Source: Breviolum minutum Mf 1.05b.01 (taxonomy: Eukaryota; Sar; Dinophyceae; Suessiales; Symbiodiniaceae). From it: a stretch of DNA of 64,000 nucleotides. The notes beneath the pieces were generated by a model that was not told the origin of the DNA, did no database searches, and saw nothing but the letters and a program-made list of their open reading frames with translations. The DNA is taken from contig DF239206.1 in the NCBI GenBank assembly GCA_000507305.1, forward strand, positions 39,370 to 103,369, given 5' to 3'. The translations under genes were made by a program, and so were the position numbers. Below are positions 1 to 11,334 of the stretch, piece by piece (positions within the stretch are counted from its first letter, which is position 1; each line of letters begins with the position of its first letter).

Positions 1-410
1 TTCTGTTGATCATATCGCAGCATAGATTTGCCATAATTTGCCCTCTTTGCCCTCAACCATGCATGCTTTATGCACATGTGCAATTCTTGTGGTTGATTGG
101 ATGTCTATCTTGACATGCCCGACATTTTAAGTGAGGAGAAGGGTTTTGATACTCTTAGTTTTTGGTGCATTGCTCTTCGGTGTTGCAAAGTTGGGATCTT
201 TCAACTACCAGTTTCTCCATGGTTCTCCTAGAATCTTTCCAGGTCTATGATCTTCCAGATCCTGGAGAAACATGGAACGGCAATCAGGCCTGGTAAAGAG
301 ACATGAAGAGTCCATCTATTTTTTTGCATCTTTCTGGGGACAAGATACAAGTTTGTGGAGATTTCCCCCTTTTTTTGTTGTTGGGAATTTTCTCCAAATT
401 TCTACCACAG

Positions 411-964
411 CTTTCCTCCGTGGGATGTTTTCCAAGGTGAAGAAATATCGATATCTTTCGAGACAGGGTCCCCGGATCCATGAGGGCATCACGTTGGCGT
501 TGGGGGACCCCAAGGGGTGTTTCCCAGACCTTCGGTAAGGGGTGAAGGCGGTTTCTGGTGATGACAATGATACCCAATCATGCAACATGGTTTTAAGATG
601 ATCATTTCCTTTAAACATCGATTCTACTGAACAATGGTACCATCAGAGGACAGGTAACATAAACATCCTTAGCTGCATTCTCACTTTTTTTTTGTTGCGT
701 CGCTCTTCGTAGTGTCAGTGTTCATGCATTTTCCGCAGCCACCTTTTGAGAGAGGCAGATACACAAATATGATTTCTTGGATCTCTGATGTAGGAGACCG
801 GCGGAATTCTGAACTTGAAAGCCATGGATACTTGACAGGGAAGTTTGATATGTATATATATATATATATATGTAAATGTATTATAATTTATACATTATAT
901 GGTATTCTCTGAACACAGGTTTCCTTCCTTTTTTGGTGACAAAGCATGGAATCGACTTAAACAG
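411..964 (+). CDS. two phase-linked exons, unidentified gene
   Basis: Exon 411-534 follows a polypyrimidine tract ending CACAG, stays open for 41 codons (FLRGMFSKVKKYRYLSRQG... to ...GCFPDL) and ends at a GTAAGG donor in phase 2. Exon 919-964 follows AACACAG, begins one base into a codon (so its phase fits directly) and reads FPSFFGDKAWNRLKQ before GTTACT. I do not recognise the protein. A possible extra exon lies near 728-800 (PPFERGRYTNMISWISD before GTAGGA), but its phase does not fit both neighbours. The true gene start and end are not visible. Confidence 0.45.
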
Positions 965-1214
965 GTTACTGGTTCATTTGCTAGTATTCAGATGCATCAA
1001 ACTCAGCCGGCAATCAATCGTTTTGACGCAACTATTCCCACAGACAGATTGAAGAAACTTGGTGTTCAATCAACTTGACTTACAAAACTTGGCATCCAAA
1101 CTATGTTGGGAGCTGCGCTGTTTTGCTGCTGATTCCTTTAGAGTTCAACGTAGAGGCCTAAGGCAGGAAGTTTAGGAAGTGACCCTTTGTGCAGGGGTCG
1201 GATTTTGTGGTCAG

Positions 1215-1398
1215 AGGATTTCCAAAGACTGGGAGGAAAAAGTGACAGTGACCAAGACAACCAATGACAACCAGATGAAAATTGGTCACACAAAAAAAAT
1301 CCACACCCCACGCATTGCAGTGATTTTTGTTACAGCTTTGTGGAAGGCCCAATGGATGATGCCATAGAGGCTGATGAGGAAGTGGCCCAGGAGAGCTG
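1215..1398 (+). CDS. candidate exons, unidentified
   Basis: After TGGTCAG, 1215-1241 reads RISKDWEEK and meets GTGACA, or continues to KTTNDNQMKI. After TTGTTACAG, about 1333-1397 reads FVEGPMDDAIEADEEVAQE, an acidic helical stretch followed by a GC-type donor. Both look like real coding sequence of the gene begun upstream, but the exact joins are unclear. No domain is recognised. Confidence 0.35.
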
Positions 1399-1877
1399 AA
1401 GTTTGCCGATTTCTCGAGAACTCCTGTGCAGCTTCAATCGAAAGATGTAGAGGTTTGATATCATTTGCCACACGGAAGAGGCAGTTGCCTTTCAGAGTTT
1501 CACGATGTTTCACGTCAAAGCAATGGATTGAGGGGCTTTTGCTTTTTTGGGGGTTGAGGTTACGTGGAGTTTTTCAAGCAACAGCTTTTAGAAAGATGCT
1601 CTATTCCCGCCTTGATATTGTTTGCCTAACGGTTTAGCAGCGTATCATGGTTTCTCCGCGTATTGAGGTGCTTTTGTTGTTTCGATTCAATGATGTCATG
1701 TCAGTTCGTTTTCTCTCAAACTAGAGCTTTGGCAGTATTCGCATGTATTCGCACCGCTTTCATTCCCTCTTTGCCCTGAATCCTTAGTTTTTGTCCATGT
1801 TGCCAAGTCCTGATCTACTTCTATATTACAGTACTCCGTAGCCAGCTAGCTATACCGCTTCATGATCGTTTTTCCAG

Positions 1878-2280
1878 GTCCTAGATCGACTTATCACACC
1901 ATGCCCCCATTGACCTTTTGCCACACCTGCAAGGAACGTGGCAACGAAATTGGTTCCAAATCAGAGGTCAATCTCTCTTCGATAGTCGTTGAGGACTCCA
2001 GTGGCACCTTCGTTGGTCAAGTCTATACTCCCCCGAAGTTTACTACAAGCGAGTTTATCCCCGTGAAAAATGGTGAGACTGGAAGACGATCCGGGGTTCC
2101 TATTGGCAAGGTAACTTTTTCAGGGGCGAACTGTTCGACTTCGGGCGTGTATTTCTTTCTTACTTTTTGAGGATTTTGTTCAGCTTCAAATTTCTCTTGT
2201 TGATTAGGATGCTCGAAGCCTGGGCACCAAACGTGCGCTTGGGGGAGCAAGTTGCTGTAGAAGGAACTTCATTGTGAAAG
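1878..2280 (+). CDS. two phase-0-linked exons, unidentified
   Basis: Exon 1878-2110 follows TTTTTCCAG and is open for 77 codons: it contains a CHTCKERGNEIG stretch (a CxxC pair), then SSIVVEDSSGTFVGQVYTP and RRSGVPIGK. It ends at GTAACT in phase 0. Exon 2208-2280 follows GATTAG|G and reads DARSLGTKRALGG, SCCRRNFIVK, before GTGATG. The long open frame, strong acceptor and matched phase support real exons. The CxxC could be half of a zinc site but no family is assigned. Confidence 0.5.
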
Positions 2281-2398
2281 GTGATGAAACTGATGAAACG
2301 AAGAAAATCTCACAGAATGATCTGCTGTGTGGAGCTATGTGCTAGCTATTCTATTCGAGGAACAAAATTCACAGTGAGTCTAACAATGTATTTCCAGG

Positions 2399-2728
2399 TT
2401 TCACATGCCTCCCCCCCAAGTCCCTTCGGGTCATACAGTGACGTTTCGGAAGATCAGTGGTGCAAATACAGAAATGACAGAGGGTGGGTGAGACAAGAAT
2501 TTTGGGAAGTGACAGGTACAGTCAGTGCTCTGATCTTGCCACCCCAACGACAAGATAGTCGCTTGGCAGCAGCCGAGCCAGCCATATGCTGGAAGAATCC
2601 CCTTTACTGGGCTCATTCCAAATTCATGACGCTGGATCGGTTCATCAATAGACACCTGATGTCAATTCCGCAATATGCCGCCATCTCCGAGTGCCGGGGG
2701 TTCATCGGCCATCGAAGCACCAAGGTAT
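2399..2728 (+). CDS. candidate exons, two frames open
   Basis: After TATTTCCAG at 2398 one frame reads PPPQVPSGHTVTFRKISG and ANTEMTEGG and ends at GTGAGA (near 2488). Another frame stays open further as SEDQWCKYRNDRGWVRQEF. From about 2581 an open frame reads WKNPLYWAHSKFMTLDRFIN and RGFIGHRSTK before GTATTG at 2729. Coding is likely but the frame is not settled. Function unknown. Confidence 0.35.
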
Positions 2729-2928
2729 TGGAAGCATAGAAAGCATCATGGAAGTGGTCACAAGCTTAGACTTTTTAGTTTTTTTCTTTTTTTTTAAAGG
2801 CAATTTTTGTGAAGTTTTTAGTAGGCTAAATTCACAAAACAGGCCAACTGGCACTGACAAAAGGGTTCCATTGTTTTAATCATATATATATATATGTATA
2901 TATATATATATCTTTATGTTTGATTCAG

Positions 2929-4408
2929 TAGAACGGTATTTGCATCACCTGGAGTCGCACCCAAGTTGGCCATCAGGTCCGCGAGAGAGTGGGGATGCTC
3001 CAGGGTACTATCGCAGGAGGCCACGTCTTGCAGCCCCATATGGAAAGGTGAAGGTGGAGAAAATCTGAGATGAAAATAGATTCCTAACATTAACACTCCC
3101 ATTTCATTGTATGATATGAACATGATATGAATCCTTTTGAGTATGGTACAATGTCTTCTATAACTACTTCATCCTTGGAAGATCCTCAAATTATCAACTT
3201 GCCTTGGAAAGTGGAGCATCATGGATGATATACGGATGATTTCCGAGACATCCGTATGATATACGGGATATCCGTATGATATATATGGATGACATATCGA
3301 TGATATACGGATGATATATGGATGCCTCATATGGATGATCTATGGATGATATCTTCTACAGATGATATACGGATGATACACGGATGGTTTTAATATATGA
3401 TATAAATTCTCTATGTTTTTGCGTGCCAGGCCTCTTGGCAGGTTCCGAAGCCGAGGACTGGAATCCAAGGTCGTGAACTCAACCCTTGCGGACCGTTTGG
3501 GGGACGGGTGGTTACAGCTGTGCCACGGTTGATGTCTCTGGATGGTTATGATGTTTATATGTTTAGATATGTCTATATATTTTACATGGTGTGATATAGT
3601 CATAATAGCAAGTGTGTCACCAGAGCGCCGTGTCGACGAGCCAGCACAATGACAGAAATGACCATCCGACATCCGACCATTTGCGACAAACGAGGTGGAA
3701 AGGTTCACCAAAGACCACACGCTTCAGCGAGGCATGACAAGCACTTGATGAGCTCCAAAGTGTTGAGTTCCAAACCTAAGATGATGGTAAGTCAGGTAGT
3801 GGTTGCTTCTGAATCACTACCTGAATTGGATATTTGGAAAGAAAACCGAAAATCCCAACAATCCTAGGTTTACTTTTTTCATGTTTCATTCTTGCAGGAG
3901 TCGCCGTCTTTTTACATGCCAAGCCCTTCAAGGGTCCGGTGGGTGATGCTTTTGGATGTGGTGACATCTAACCTAGCAAGAGGTGAGTTGCAGGTCTTTT
4001 TTTTGCGGTTTTCTGGGACACCAAATTTTCAAACAAAAGATCTTTTCTGGGACAACCAACCATACCATACCAAATTTTCTGGGACAACCTTTCCATCTTT
4101 TTCTTGCAAAAAAAGAGTTGTTCCTCCCCCGAAATGACATCTTTGGCTCTCGTGGATCATCTGCAGGCTCTAGAAACGTCTCCTAAGAGACAGCAGACGG
4201 CGAAAAGCACACCAGCCAGTCGCTTTAGAAATAGAGAGGCCATGGAGAGAGCACAAGTGACACCAAAAAGTCATCTTCTTTTTTGGTTGGAAAGTCATGA
4301 TGGGTCTCTGTGACCAAATTTGCTGAGTTGCCAGGTTCCTGACGAGGAACAGACACTTGGGCTTCTGGAATTTGAGTCAGAGTTGAACAGAATCTGTGCT
4401 CCTTCCAC
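2929..4408 (+). CDS. chain of six phase-consistent exons, unidentified gene
   Basis: Exons, all in one consistent phase: 2929-3047 (HHLESHPSWPSG...YRRRPRLAAPYGK, donor GTGAAG); 3430-3507 (ASWQVPKPRTGIQGRELNPC, donor GTGGTT); about 3613-3786 (ends SSKVLSSKPKMM, donor GTAAGT); 3898-3975 (ESPSFYMPSPSRVRWVMLLD...SNL, donor GCAAGA); 4167-4256 (ALETSPKRQQTAKSTPASRF, donor GTGACA); 4335-4408 (VPDEEQTLGLLEFESELNRI, donor GTGATT). The product is basic, Ser/Pro-rich and looks disordered. No domain is recognised. In the third exon an alternative frame (SQHNDRNDHPTSDHLRQTRW) also opens. The chain probably continues past the 4.7-5.3 kb satellite. Confidence 0.5.
3215..3400 (+). repeat. degenerate tandem ATATACGGATG repeat
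   Basis: About a dozen imperfect units related to GATGATATACG and GATATCCGTATGATATAC alternate here. Some units are reverse complements of others (CGGATGATAT against ATATCCGTATG), so part of the tract can fold back. It lies in an intron of the surrounding exon chain. Confidence 0.7.
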
Positions 4409-4730
4409 GTGATTCCCACGCAAATGAGCATTGATGAACACATCAGTTCATATTATATCGCAGTCTCCTGAAAAAACCTCCCATTCTTGGAGTTTTTCCA
4501 TGCGATTTTTTTTCCCTGCTTTGGTTGATTCGATACATCTGACATTGGTTGGTATCATTGACCCCCTTCCATTCCGATTCGCCAAGGAATCCTTTCCAAG
4601 TTGGTACCTTGGCTGCCAAGATCCTGTGGTAAAATCAGATCATGGTGATATGATTGACATGTGACAATTGCAGTTTGAAAGCTGTATAGAGATCTCTTAC
4701 AGTTGGAACCTATAGGCAGTATTATTGTTA

Positions 4731-4739
4731 TGATGATGA

Positions 4740-4819
<80 letters not shown>

Positions 4820-5270
4820 TGATGGATGGATGGATGGATGGATGGATGGATGGATGGATGGATGGATGGATGGATGGATGGATGGATGGATGGATGGATG
4901 GATGGATGGATGGATGGATGGATGGATGGATGGATGGATGGATGGATGGATGGATGGATGGATGGATGGATGGATGGATGGATGGATGGATGGATGGATG
5001 GATGGATGGATGGATGGATGGATGGATGGATGGATGGATGGATGGATGGATGGATGGATGGATGGATGGATGGATGGATGGATGGATGGATGGATGGATG
5101 GATGGATGGATGGATGGATGGATGGATGGATGGATGGATGGATGGATGGATGGATGGATGGATGGATGGATGGATGGATGGATGGATGGATGGATGGATG
5201 GATGGATGGATGGATGGATGGATGGATGGATGGATGGATGGATNGATGATGATGATGATGATGATGGTGG

Positions 5271-5309
<39 letters not shown>
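4731..5309 (+). repeat. compound satellite: (ATG)n-(GGAT)n-N-(GAT)n
   Basis: A trinucleotide tract (about 4731-4816) passes into roughly 106 copies of GGAT (about 4817-5243), then a single unresolved base N at 5244, then more GAT copies to about 5309. The N marks a collapsed or gap-filled array, so true length is unknown. The tract is open in several frames only because of its repeat unit. It is not a gene. Confidence 0.95.
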
Positions 5310-5514
5310 GTATGAGTACTATTGACTATTAGTATGTTGGGTATGCCAGGAGGGGTGGGAGGAGAAGAAGCAAGACACCGTTTCGCTGCCAGGAGTTCCC
5401 TTTCGATGTGCTGTGATGTGCCCCACAGTGATCATGCTGGTTGCTTTCATTCTAGCCTCTCAGCATATCTTTGGTGGTTGGGATTGGGAGTGCAGTTGCT
5501 GTTAACCAAAACAG

Positions 5515-5792
5515 GTTGTTGAATTGCTTGAGTCACAATTGCGGCAAAGAACTGAAGGGCTTTTACCGCCTTTTTTCAATTACGTTATGAATATTACATC
5601 TACAAAATCTATCAAAAATCCCACGCTTCCTGGATCATGCAGCCACTTTTTTTTGCTGATCTTTTGGGAGGAAAATGCACAGGATTCCGTGACCTCAGGT
5701 CTTTGTACCTTTGGCACTTTTTTCTCTAGATACCCAACGCGCCCGGAAAGCTCAGACCAAACACAGACAGAGGGTTGGCCGCTTGGCCTTTG
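5515..5792 (+). CDS. two phase-linked exons, unidentified
   Basis: Exon 5515-5558 follows AAAACAG|G and reads VVELLESQLRQRTEG, a probable helix, then a GC donor (GCTTTT). Exon 5730-5792 follows TTCTCTAG, fits its phase and reads YPTRPESSDQTQTEGWPLGL before GTCAAA. A further candidate from about 5943 reads CRVYADPLRWMTSIPSL before a GA-type donor. Likely continuation of the upstream gene beyond the satellite. Function unknown. Confidence 0.4.
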
Positions 5793-6204
5793 GTCAAATC
5801 TGTTGGTATCCAGCACGACACAATTCATTCTGAAAGGTTTTCCCACACTTGATAAGACATCTTCAATGAGATTCTAATTATTGAAGTCTGTTGAAGTGCT
5901 GCTGTGTGACTATGTGGTGCTATTTTTTGAATATAAGCACAGTTGCCGGGTGTATGCCGATCCTCTAAGATGGATGACATCCATACCCAGCCTATGACAT
6001 GAGGCGACATTTCGAAACTATGCCCATTCAGTGGCCACACAGAAGGAATTGATTAGCAGCATTGCTTCTTGGCAGAACGTTTGACATTTCATCACCCAGA
6101 AAGATGTGCTGCTATGTCACCCAGTCATCCAGCCATGATTGGCTGGAAAAATCTCTTGTAGTCTACCTTGATCATCACAAGAAGGTATGGAAGGATATGA
6201 TACT

Positions 6205-6302
6205 GTCGATGGCTGAAATCTTGCACGAGTTGATAGGTAGTTTCTCCCACTATTTACAGGGTTTTACCACCATAGTTGTGAAATCCCATTCTTTGCATCC
6301 AT
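6205..6302 (+). mobile_element. diverged copy of a TIR element with internal splice-like sites
   Basis: The left end (GTCGATGGCTGAAATCTTGC), the following CACGAGTTGATAGGTAGTTT and the core TATTTACAGGGTTTTACCACC match the better-preserved copy at 27581-27699. The right terminal repeat is badly eroded. A non-autonomous element with no coding capacity. Confidence 0.5.
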
Positions 6303-6330
6303 CGGCCCTCAGGTTTTAAACGCTACACAG

Positions 6331-6780
6331 TGGGTGCTGCTGGAAGCGTCGAAATCAGTGGAGCAGGCCGTCTTTGTGGGCATTGTTGAGCCCCCCGCCC
6401 GGATGCCCGGGTTACCAAAGGTCTTCCAGCAAAAATCGTGGATATATCATTTTTTATGTCGGTTTTGGATGTTTCAGGCAAAGTTGTGAAGTTCTGAGTT
6501 TTTTTTTGTCATTCTTTTGGTTTCAAAACCCAACTCCTCAACTTTTCCACTGTTCTTAAGCCACTGTACATAAGTACTTTAGGTGATTTTCCAGTTGATC
6601 CTTTATCCACCCAAAAAGTGGGGGAACACCAATGTGCTTCAAGCTGGCCAAACATCACAGATCCATCTCTGGCACCTTTCGTTCACCTAGGATCGTGCCG
6701 TAGACACCTTAACGGGTGCCATTCGTATGTCTCGCAGCCGTGATGGCTGGGATTTCACTTCAGTACCTCGGACCGAGAAA
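6331..6780 (+). CDS. two phase-0 exons, unidentified
   Basis: Exon 6331-6420 follows CTACACAG and is open for exactly 30 codons: WVLLEASKSVEQAVFVGIVE then PPARMPGLPK, ending at GTCTTC. A second exon from 6691, after TTCACCTAG|G, reads DRAVDTLTGAIRMSRSRDGW then DFTSVPRTE, with possible GA or GC donors near 6775-6790. Both are phase 0 and join cleanly. No known domain is identified. Confidence 0.5.
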
Positions 6781-7076
6781 ACCAGAGCCTTAGGATTATG
6801 GAGACCCAGTTTCTGCTACCTGGACCTAGAAAACCTAAACCAAATCCCCTCCCCAAAATAATCCATTCAATTTCTCCCCAATCATATTGTAATTAGATTC
6901 GTTGGGCAAGTGGAGTAGATTTTATTAGAAACTGAGTCAATCTTATTTCTAGAATTTCACAAAGTTGAACATTCTCATTTGGGGATATTTGGGTGTTTTA
7001 CACATTGTTCCATTACATATTACGGGAACGCTTCTCCCGTTTTCCCTCATGGAATCCTCCAAGTTTTCCACCTCAG

Positions 7077-7746
7077 GCCCTCCAACGCCGCGGCCTTTCG
7101 CATCGCGCTTGGGAGGACAGACACCTGCAATCATCTACAATTATCTATATTCATGGAGGATCTTCCATTACCATGTTAGCTTACCGGAGTGTATACGAGT
7201 CTTGAATTTGATTTGCATATTTGGCATTCTTTCTTCAAAGATAGTCAGAAAGATCATAAAGAAAAAATTACACTCTTTCCAATTCCAAAGCACCACAAAG
7301 ATTTGCTCGTGTTTTCTTAAAACAGATTTTTAGCTGGCAAAACGGTATACCTTCAGCAAGCATCACAAAGACGATCAGTTACATCAGATCAGTCATATCA
7401 TGCAGGTAATCAGGAGTGAGATTTAGATCCCCGATCAGATCCGGATTTAGTAGCCTTGATCTGATGTGAAGTGACACATCAAAATGTTTTGATTTATTTC
7501 AACTTCTAAGGCATGACAAATATATAACAAACTTTTCAAAAAGATATATTCCATAAAGACTAAACTTCAATAAAGGCCATGCCTCTATACCTCCCATTCT
7601 CAGCGTGAGGACATCGATGTTGTTTTTTCGCCACATTCATCCTGAATTTGCGCTGTTTTTTTTCCTGCCAGGAGCTGAACAATCAGTGGACTTGCACACA
7701 ATTGCTGCTTGGCCTTTGCATCAATGGTGGTTTCCTATGCTGGCAG
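7077..7746 (+). CDS. candidate exons, unidentified
   Basis: After CCACCTCAG|G at 7077 the frame reads ALQRRGLSHRAWEDRHLQSS. After CCTGCCAG|G, 7672-7746 reads ELNNQWTCTQLLLGLCINGG then FLCWQ, ending at GTTGTC in phase 0. The 25-codon second exon has good splice signals. The donor of the first is unclear. Function unknown. Confidence 0.35.
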
Positions 7747-8305
7747 GTTGTCTTTGAGGTTTGAGAGCATCAGAAGAGGGATTCAACGTAACCAATCTAT
7801 ACAGAGGCACGTCTCAAATACACACTCCAATTGGTGGTTGACGGGAGCTTTATAAAGAAGCTGCGCTTAAGTATTTGTATCAATTAGTTGAACTATCCAG
7901 AATTTGTGTATAATGGGCATTTCGGATCTATCCGTTTCCAATTACATCTAAGTATCCAAAACCAACCGCCAGTAGCTTGCTATCCCGGGCAGCCCTTGAG
8001 GAATAACAATCTTTGCTCTGGGCGTGCACTAAGTTTGTATGCTGCCCTGGACCGTGTTGGTTGAAGCCGTGGTCAAGTTTGCTATGAACGTTTTGCGAGA
8101 AAAGTTGGTGAACATGAACCTTTTGTCTTGGGAAAGATATGAATCATTTGACTTTTTTGCTGTAGTAATGAGTAATGCCAATTTCATGGAACTTCCTCCA
8201 AAATCACTGGCAAGAGTCCACCGAAGATGATTTTCAGGTACTGTTTGTTTCATTGACCCATTGGCATTCGGTGTTGTCCCACCATTTTTTTCCGCCTTAA
8301 CACAG

Positions 8306-8970
8306 GACGAAGAGGAGGTCATGGGTGCTGCATTCAGACCCAGTTATTGGGCTCAGACCCTGGCAAAGGACGCGAAGGGGTGGGTTGAGGGGTGTTGTCT
8401 TCACAGAAAAGTTGTGCATATCTATCTCTCTCTATATATATATATATTTATTTTTTTTTGGTCCAACTCTTGCAACATCTTTCATGATTTCCAAAAATGT
8501 TGTGTACTGTACATCAAAATGCTTCGTTTTCGAGAGACCTTCACTTGGAATCCTTCCAAGCCCTGTACCAGGAAGCCCCGTTCTTGCTGGACGCTCCAGC
8601 AATGAAAGGGAAGAACACCACACTCTCAGTGTATGAGGATGGGTAGCCGAGAGGATGAAGTGGTGGATGGGATTGGCTTAACATCAAGACACCCTGGACC
8701 CTCTGGTTTGTTGAAAAGGAAAGGTGAATTATCCAGCAAAGAAGGATTCACCAATTTGCGCTATTTGGGATGATTAACATCCCAATCAACCATCCAGAAT
8801 CCATTTGCTGGGTGTTTGTTGACGTTCAAATGTCCCACTTCGATTGCCAAAGCCATGGATCTTGGTGAGGCTCACTCCGAACATGGTGCACGCGGTGAAT
8901 TCTTCGTTTCGAGGCCGGGATCATTGAAAACAGCTGTGGTCCGGTGTACAGTATTGCTAGATTGGTGTAC
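8306..8970 (+). CDS. candidate exons, unidentified
   Basis: 8306 to about 8392, after AACACAG|G, reads DEEEVMGAAFRPSYWAQTLA then KDAKGWVEG. 8535-8642 reads DLHLESFQALYQEAPFLLDA then PAMKGKNTTLSVYEDG, ending at GTAGCC. About 8853-8959 reads MDLGEAHSEHGARGEFFVSR then PGSLKTAVVRCT before GTATTG. Composition and splice signals suggest coding. Exact joins are not proven and no family is recognised. Confidence 0.4.
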
Positions 8971-8999
8971 ATCAACTGGCCACATTTTTGTTGGATCTT

Positions 9000-10110
9000 A
9001 AAGTCTAAAAGTCAGTTCATTTTGTAAAACACAAGTCATTCTTAACCTGCATTCCCTTGACATTGCAGGCCAATCAGGCCAACGCAGATGCCTTTCTATC
9101 TGACACAGGTGTTTTTTTTGCGTGGGCTTCCGTGGGTTCTGTGGGGTGAAACAAAGATGGAAAGCAATAGAAATGACCCTGATATGAAAGCATCAACACT
9201 TGCAAAATGATATTCCTTATCAACAAGACTCAATTTCCGCAACAAACCGCACCCCAACAGATACAATCAGGTTCTTAGGACCACATGTCAAAAACATACA
9301 GTATGTCATAAATGGCAGTTTTCTTTGTACTCGTATGCTTTGGCTTCTGGTTTAGCACAGGTGAAACTGGCTCAGAAGGCAATGTCGGCAAGTGCCAAAA
9401 GTTTGGGTCCCCAAGGTCCAGGTTGAACTAGCTGGGTGAAATTGGGCGCAAAAATGCCATGCACATGAGTGAAATATGAATATTTATCCAGATACAGGAA
9501 ATCAAAGGTGAAGAACCACATGATTCGTTGATACCAATGCTGCATGTCGCAGCATCGCACTTGAGATCTACATGAACGCCTTGCACAAAGCAACAGCATG
9601 ATCAAAAATAGAAACATGTATCTGACAAATCCATGTACATCTAGCCAGAGATTTGAGGCCAAGTCATTTTCAATACGATGACTCCATGGCACTTGAAGTT
9701 GACTGTTTCAACATACTCAACATGATTTCGATATCCAGTGATTTTGAGGGGTTACAAATGGCTACAAGCTTGCAGTGGTTTCTATTTACTATCTGAAGTA
9801 TGTGTCAGTATGTGTTGATAATTGAAGCCTCTTGTAGAACAGTTGGAGAAAATCAAAATCGCAAAAACCGAGATGATGCGGAAATGCGTGCAGAGGCTGG
9901 CTGGAGGATTGAATATCTTATGCAATGTATTGCAATGTATAATGTAATTATATTGTATGTTCGATCTATCAGACATTTTCACTCCTCTTATGCTGTGAAA
10001 TTCATGATGAACTTATGACTTATGACTTGTTTTCACAGTCTTTCTGAATTTTGAACACTAGGAAAAATATATGTTGTTTGTGTAAGTTTGAGCGAAATAG
10101 CAACTTCTCC
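9000..10110. other. no convincing gene
   Basis: AT-rich sequence with only short open frames in all directions. Nothing with paired splice signals and protein-like composition was seen. Confidence 0.5.
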
Positions 10111-10115
10111 CCCAG

Positions 10116-10232
10116 CCCCTCAACGAGTCTGAAGCAGAACGCACAGGCGAAGTTGAAAAAGATGTGGTCGCCTGTGTACCTCTTCCACCCTTGGTGGGAA
10201 GGGGTTGGTGTTCTCAGTTCCGAAAACCACAG
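10116..10232 (+). CDS. 39-codon exon, unidentified
   Basis: After a CTTCTCCCCCAG acceptor, the frame reads PLNESEAERTGEVEKDVVAC then VPLPPLVGRGWCSQFRKPQ and meets GTGTCG in phase 0. The acidic start followed by a Pro-rich stretch is protein-like. A possible next exon near 10580-10660 has two open frames. Family not recognised. Confidence 0.45.
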
Positions 10233-11119
10233 GTGTCGAGTTGAGCCAAGGACGAGCTTACAGTGGTTTGAACATTAATGATATCGAATGGTCCAAATGT
10301 ATGGAGTCTTCTGTTGAAGGACCGCAACTCTTTGGGAATTTGGGGCTTTTGCAGTTTTCGTAAGTGAAGCATGAGTGTCTACTGAACCAAAACTGCCGGA
10401 GAATAACTTTCCACCTCTCAGGGTGACAACCTTGGTGTTTTGCTTGAAGCAATACCCCCTCAAAAATAGGGCGTGTTTCGTTTTTCCTTCAAAATCATTC
10501 TTCAGAATGTATATGAAGAAGGGGTGAAATCAGAGATTCATTGTTTTTTTTATGTAAAAACCACAGGTTTGCAGTTTCAGATTCCCCAAAATCTACGAGT
10601 TTCGCTGCTGAGGAGAATGCGTCGACTGGTGGACAACTCGCACTATCTTGGACTGGGGTCATGGGTGGGTCTTGAGTTCCTGGGTGTGAAGGGGAACGAT
10701 GTGGAAATTACATAGTGTACATATAGCCTATACGTACATATATGTATATTATATATATACTATATAATATATTTGTGTATTAGTCCTAGAGAGTCACACA
10801 TCAAAATCTCTACAGTTTACAGTGTACAGTGTCTTCATTCCAGCCGGTTTAGAGCCAGATGAAGGGACGTGTTCCCTTCACTGTGAGAAATTTGCTTGGA
10901 CCGCAAAGGCTATCACACATCAGCTAAAAATGCCTGGAGGGTTTGTCCCCCCCATAGTTTTCAAGCTCCAAAGTGTGAGGACTACACCACTGGCTATGTG
11001 TGGCAACTATTCCTGTGTGGATGGTGTTGTTGTTGGCAACTCAATAATGCAACTTGCCCACCATGAAGAAATATTTGAACCGAAAAAAACCCAGGGAACA
11101 TTTGTAAACCTGAGGCTGC

Positions 11120-11334
11120 AGATACAACTTTGGACTTAGTGAGTTATGAACTCGCCTTGGTCGGGAGTCTCAATTTTTTTGATAAGATCAGCTGAATCTT
11201 CGCCAACCGCGCCTGCCAGCTACCTGTTTAACAGGCCTGGTATCGCTTGCAAAGCAATCTATTGGGTCCTCCCTGGAGTTTCCAGCTATCAGAGCAAAGT
11301 GGGGTATCCCAGGGACCATGTTACAGCATGTTGA
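11120..11334 (+). CDS. weak candidate exons
   Basis: Around 11111-11137 the frame reads EAADTTLDL before GTGAGT. A second open stretch follows AACAG near 11240 and reads AWYRLQSNLLGPPWSFQ. Both are short and the second has a competing frame. Reported only as possible exons of the plus-strand gene series. Confidence 0.25.

Noticed and set aside
4740-5332. Long open frames of about 168 codons in three frames
   Set aside because: They are translations of ATG and GGAT repeats. All frames are open because of the unit.
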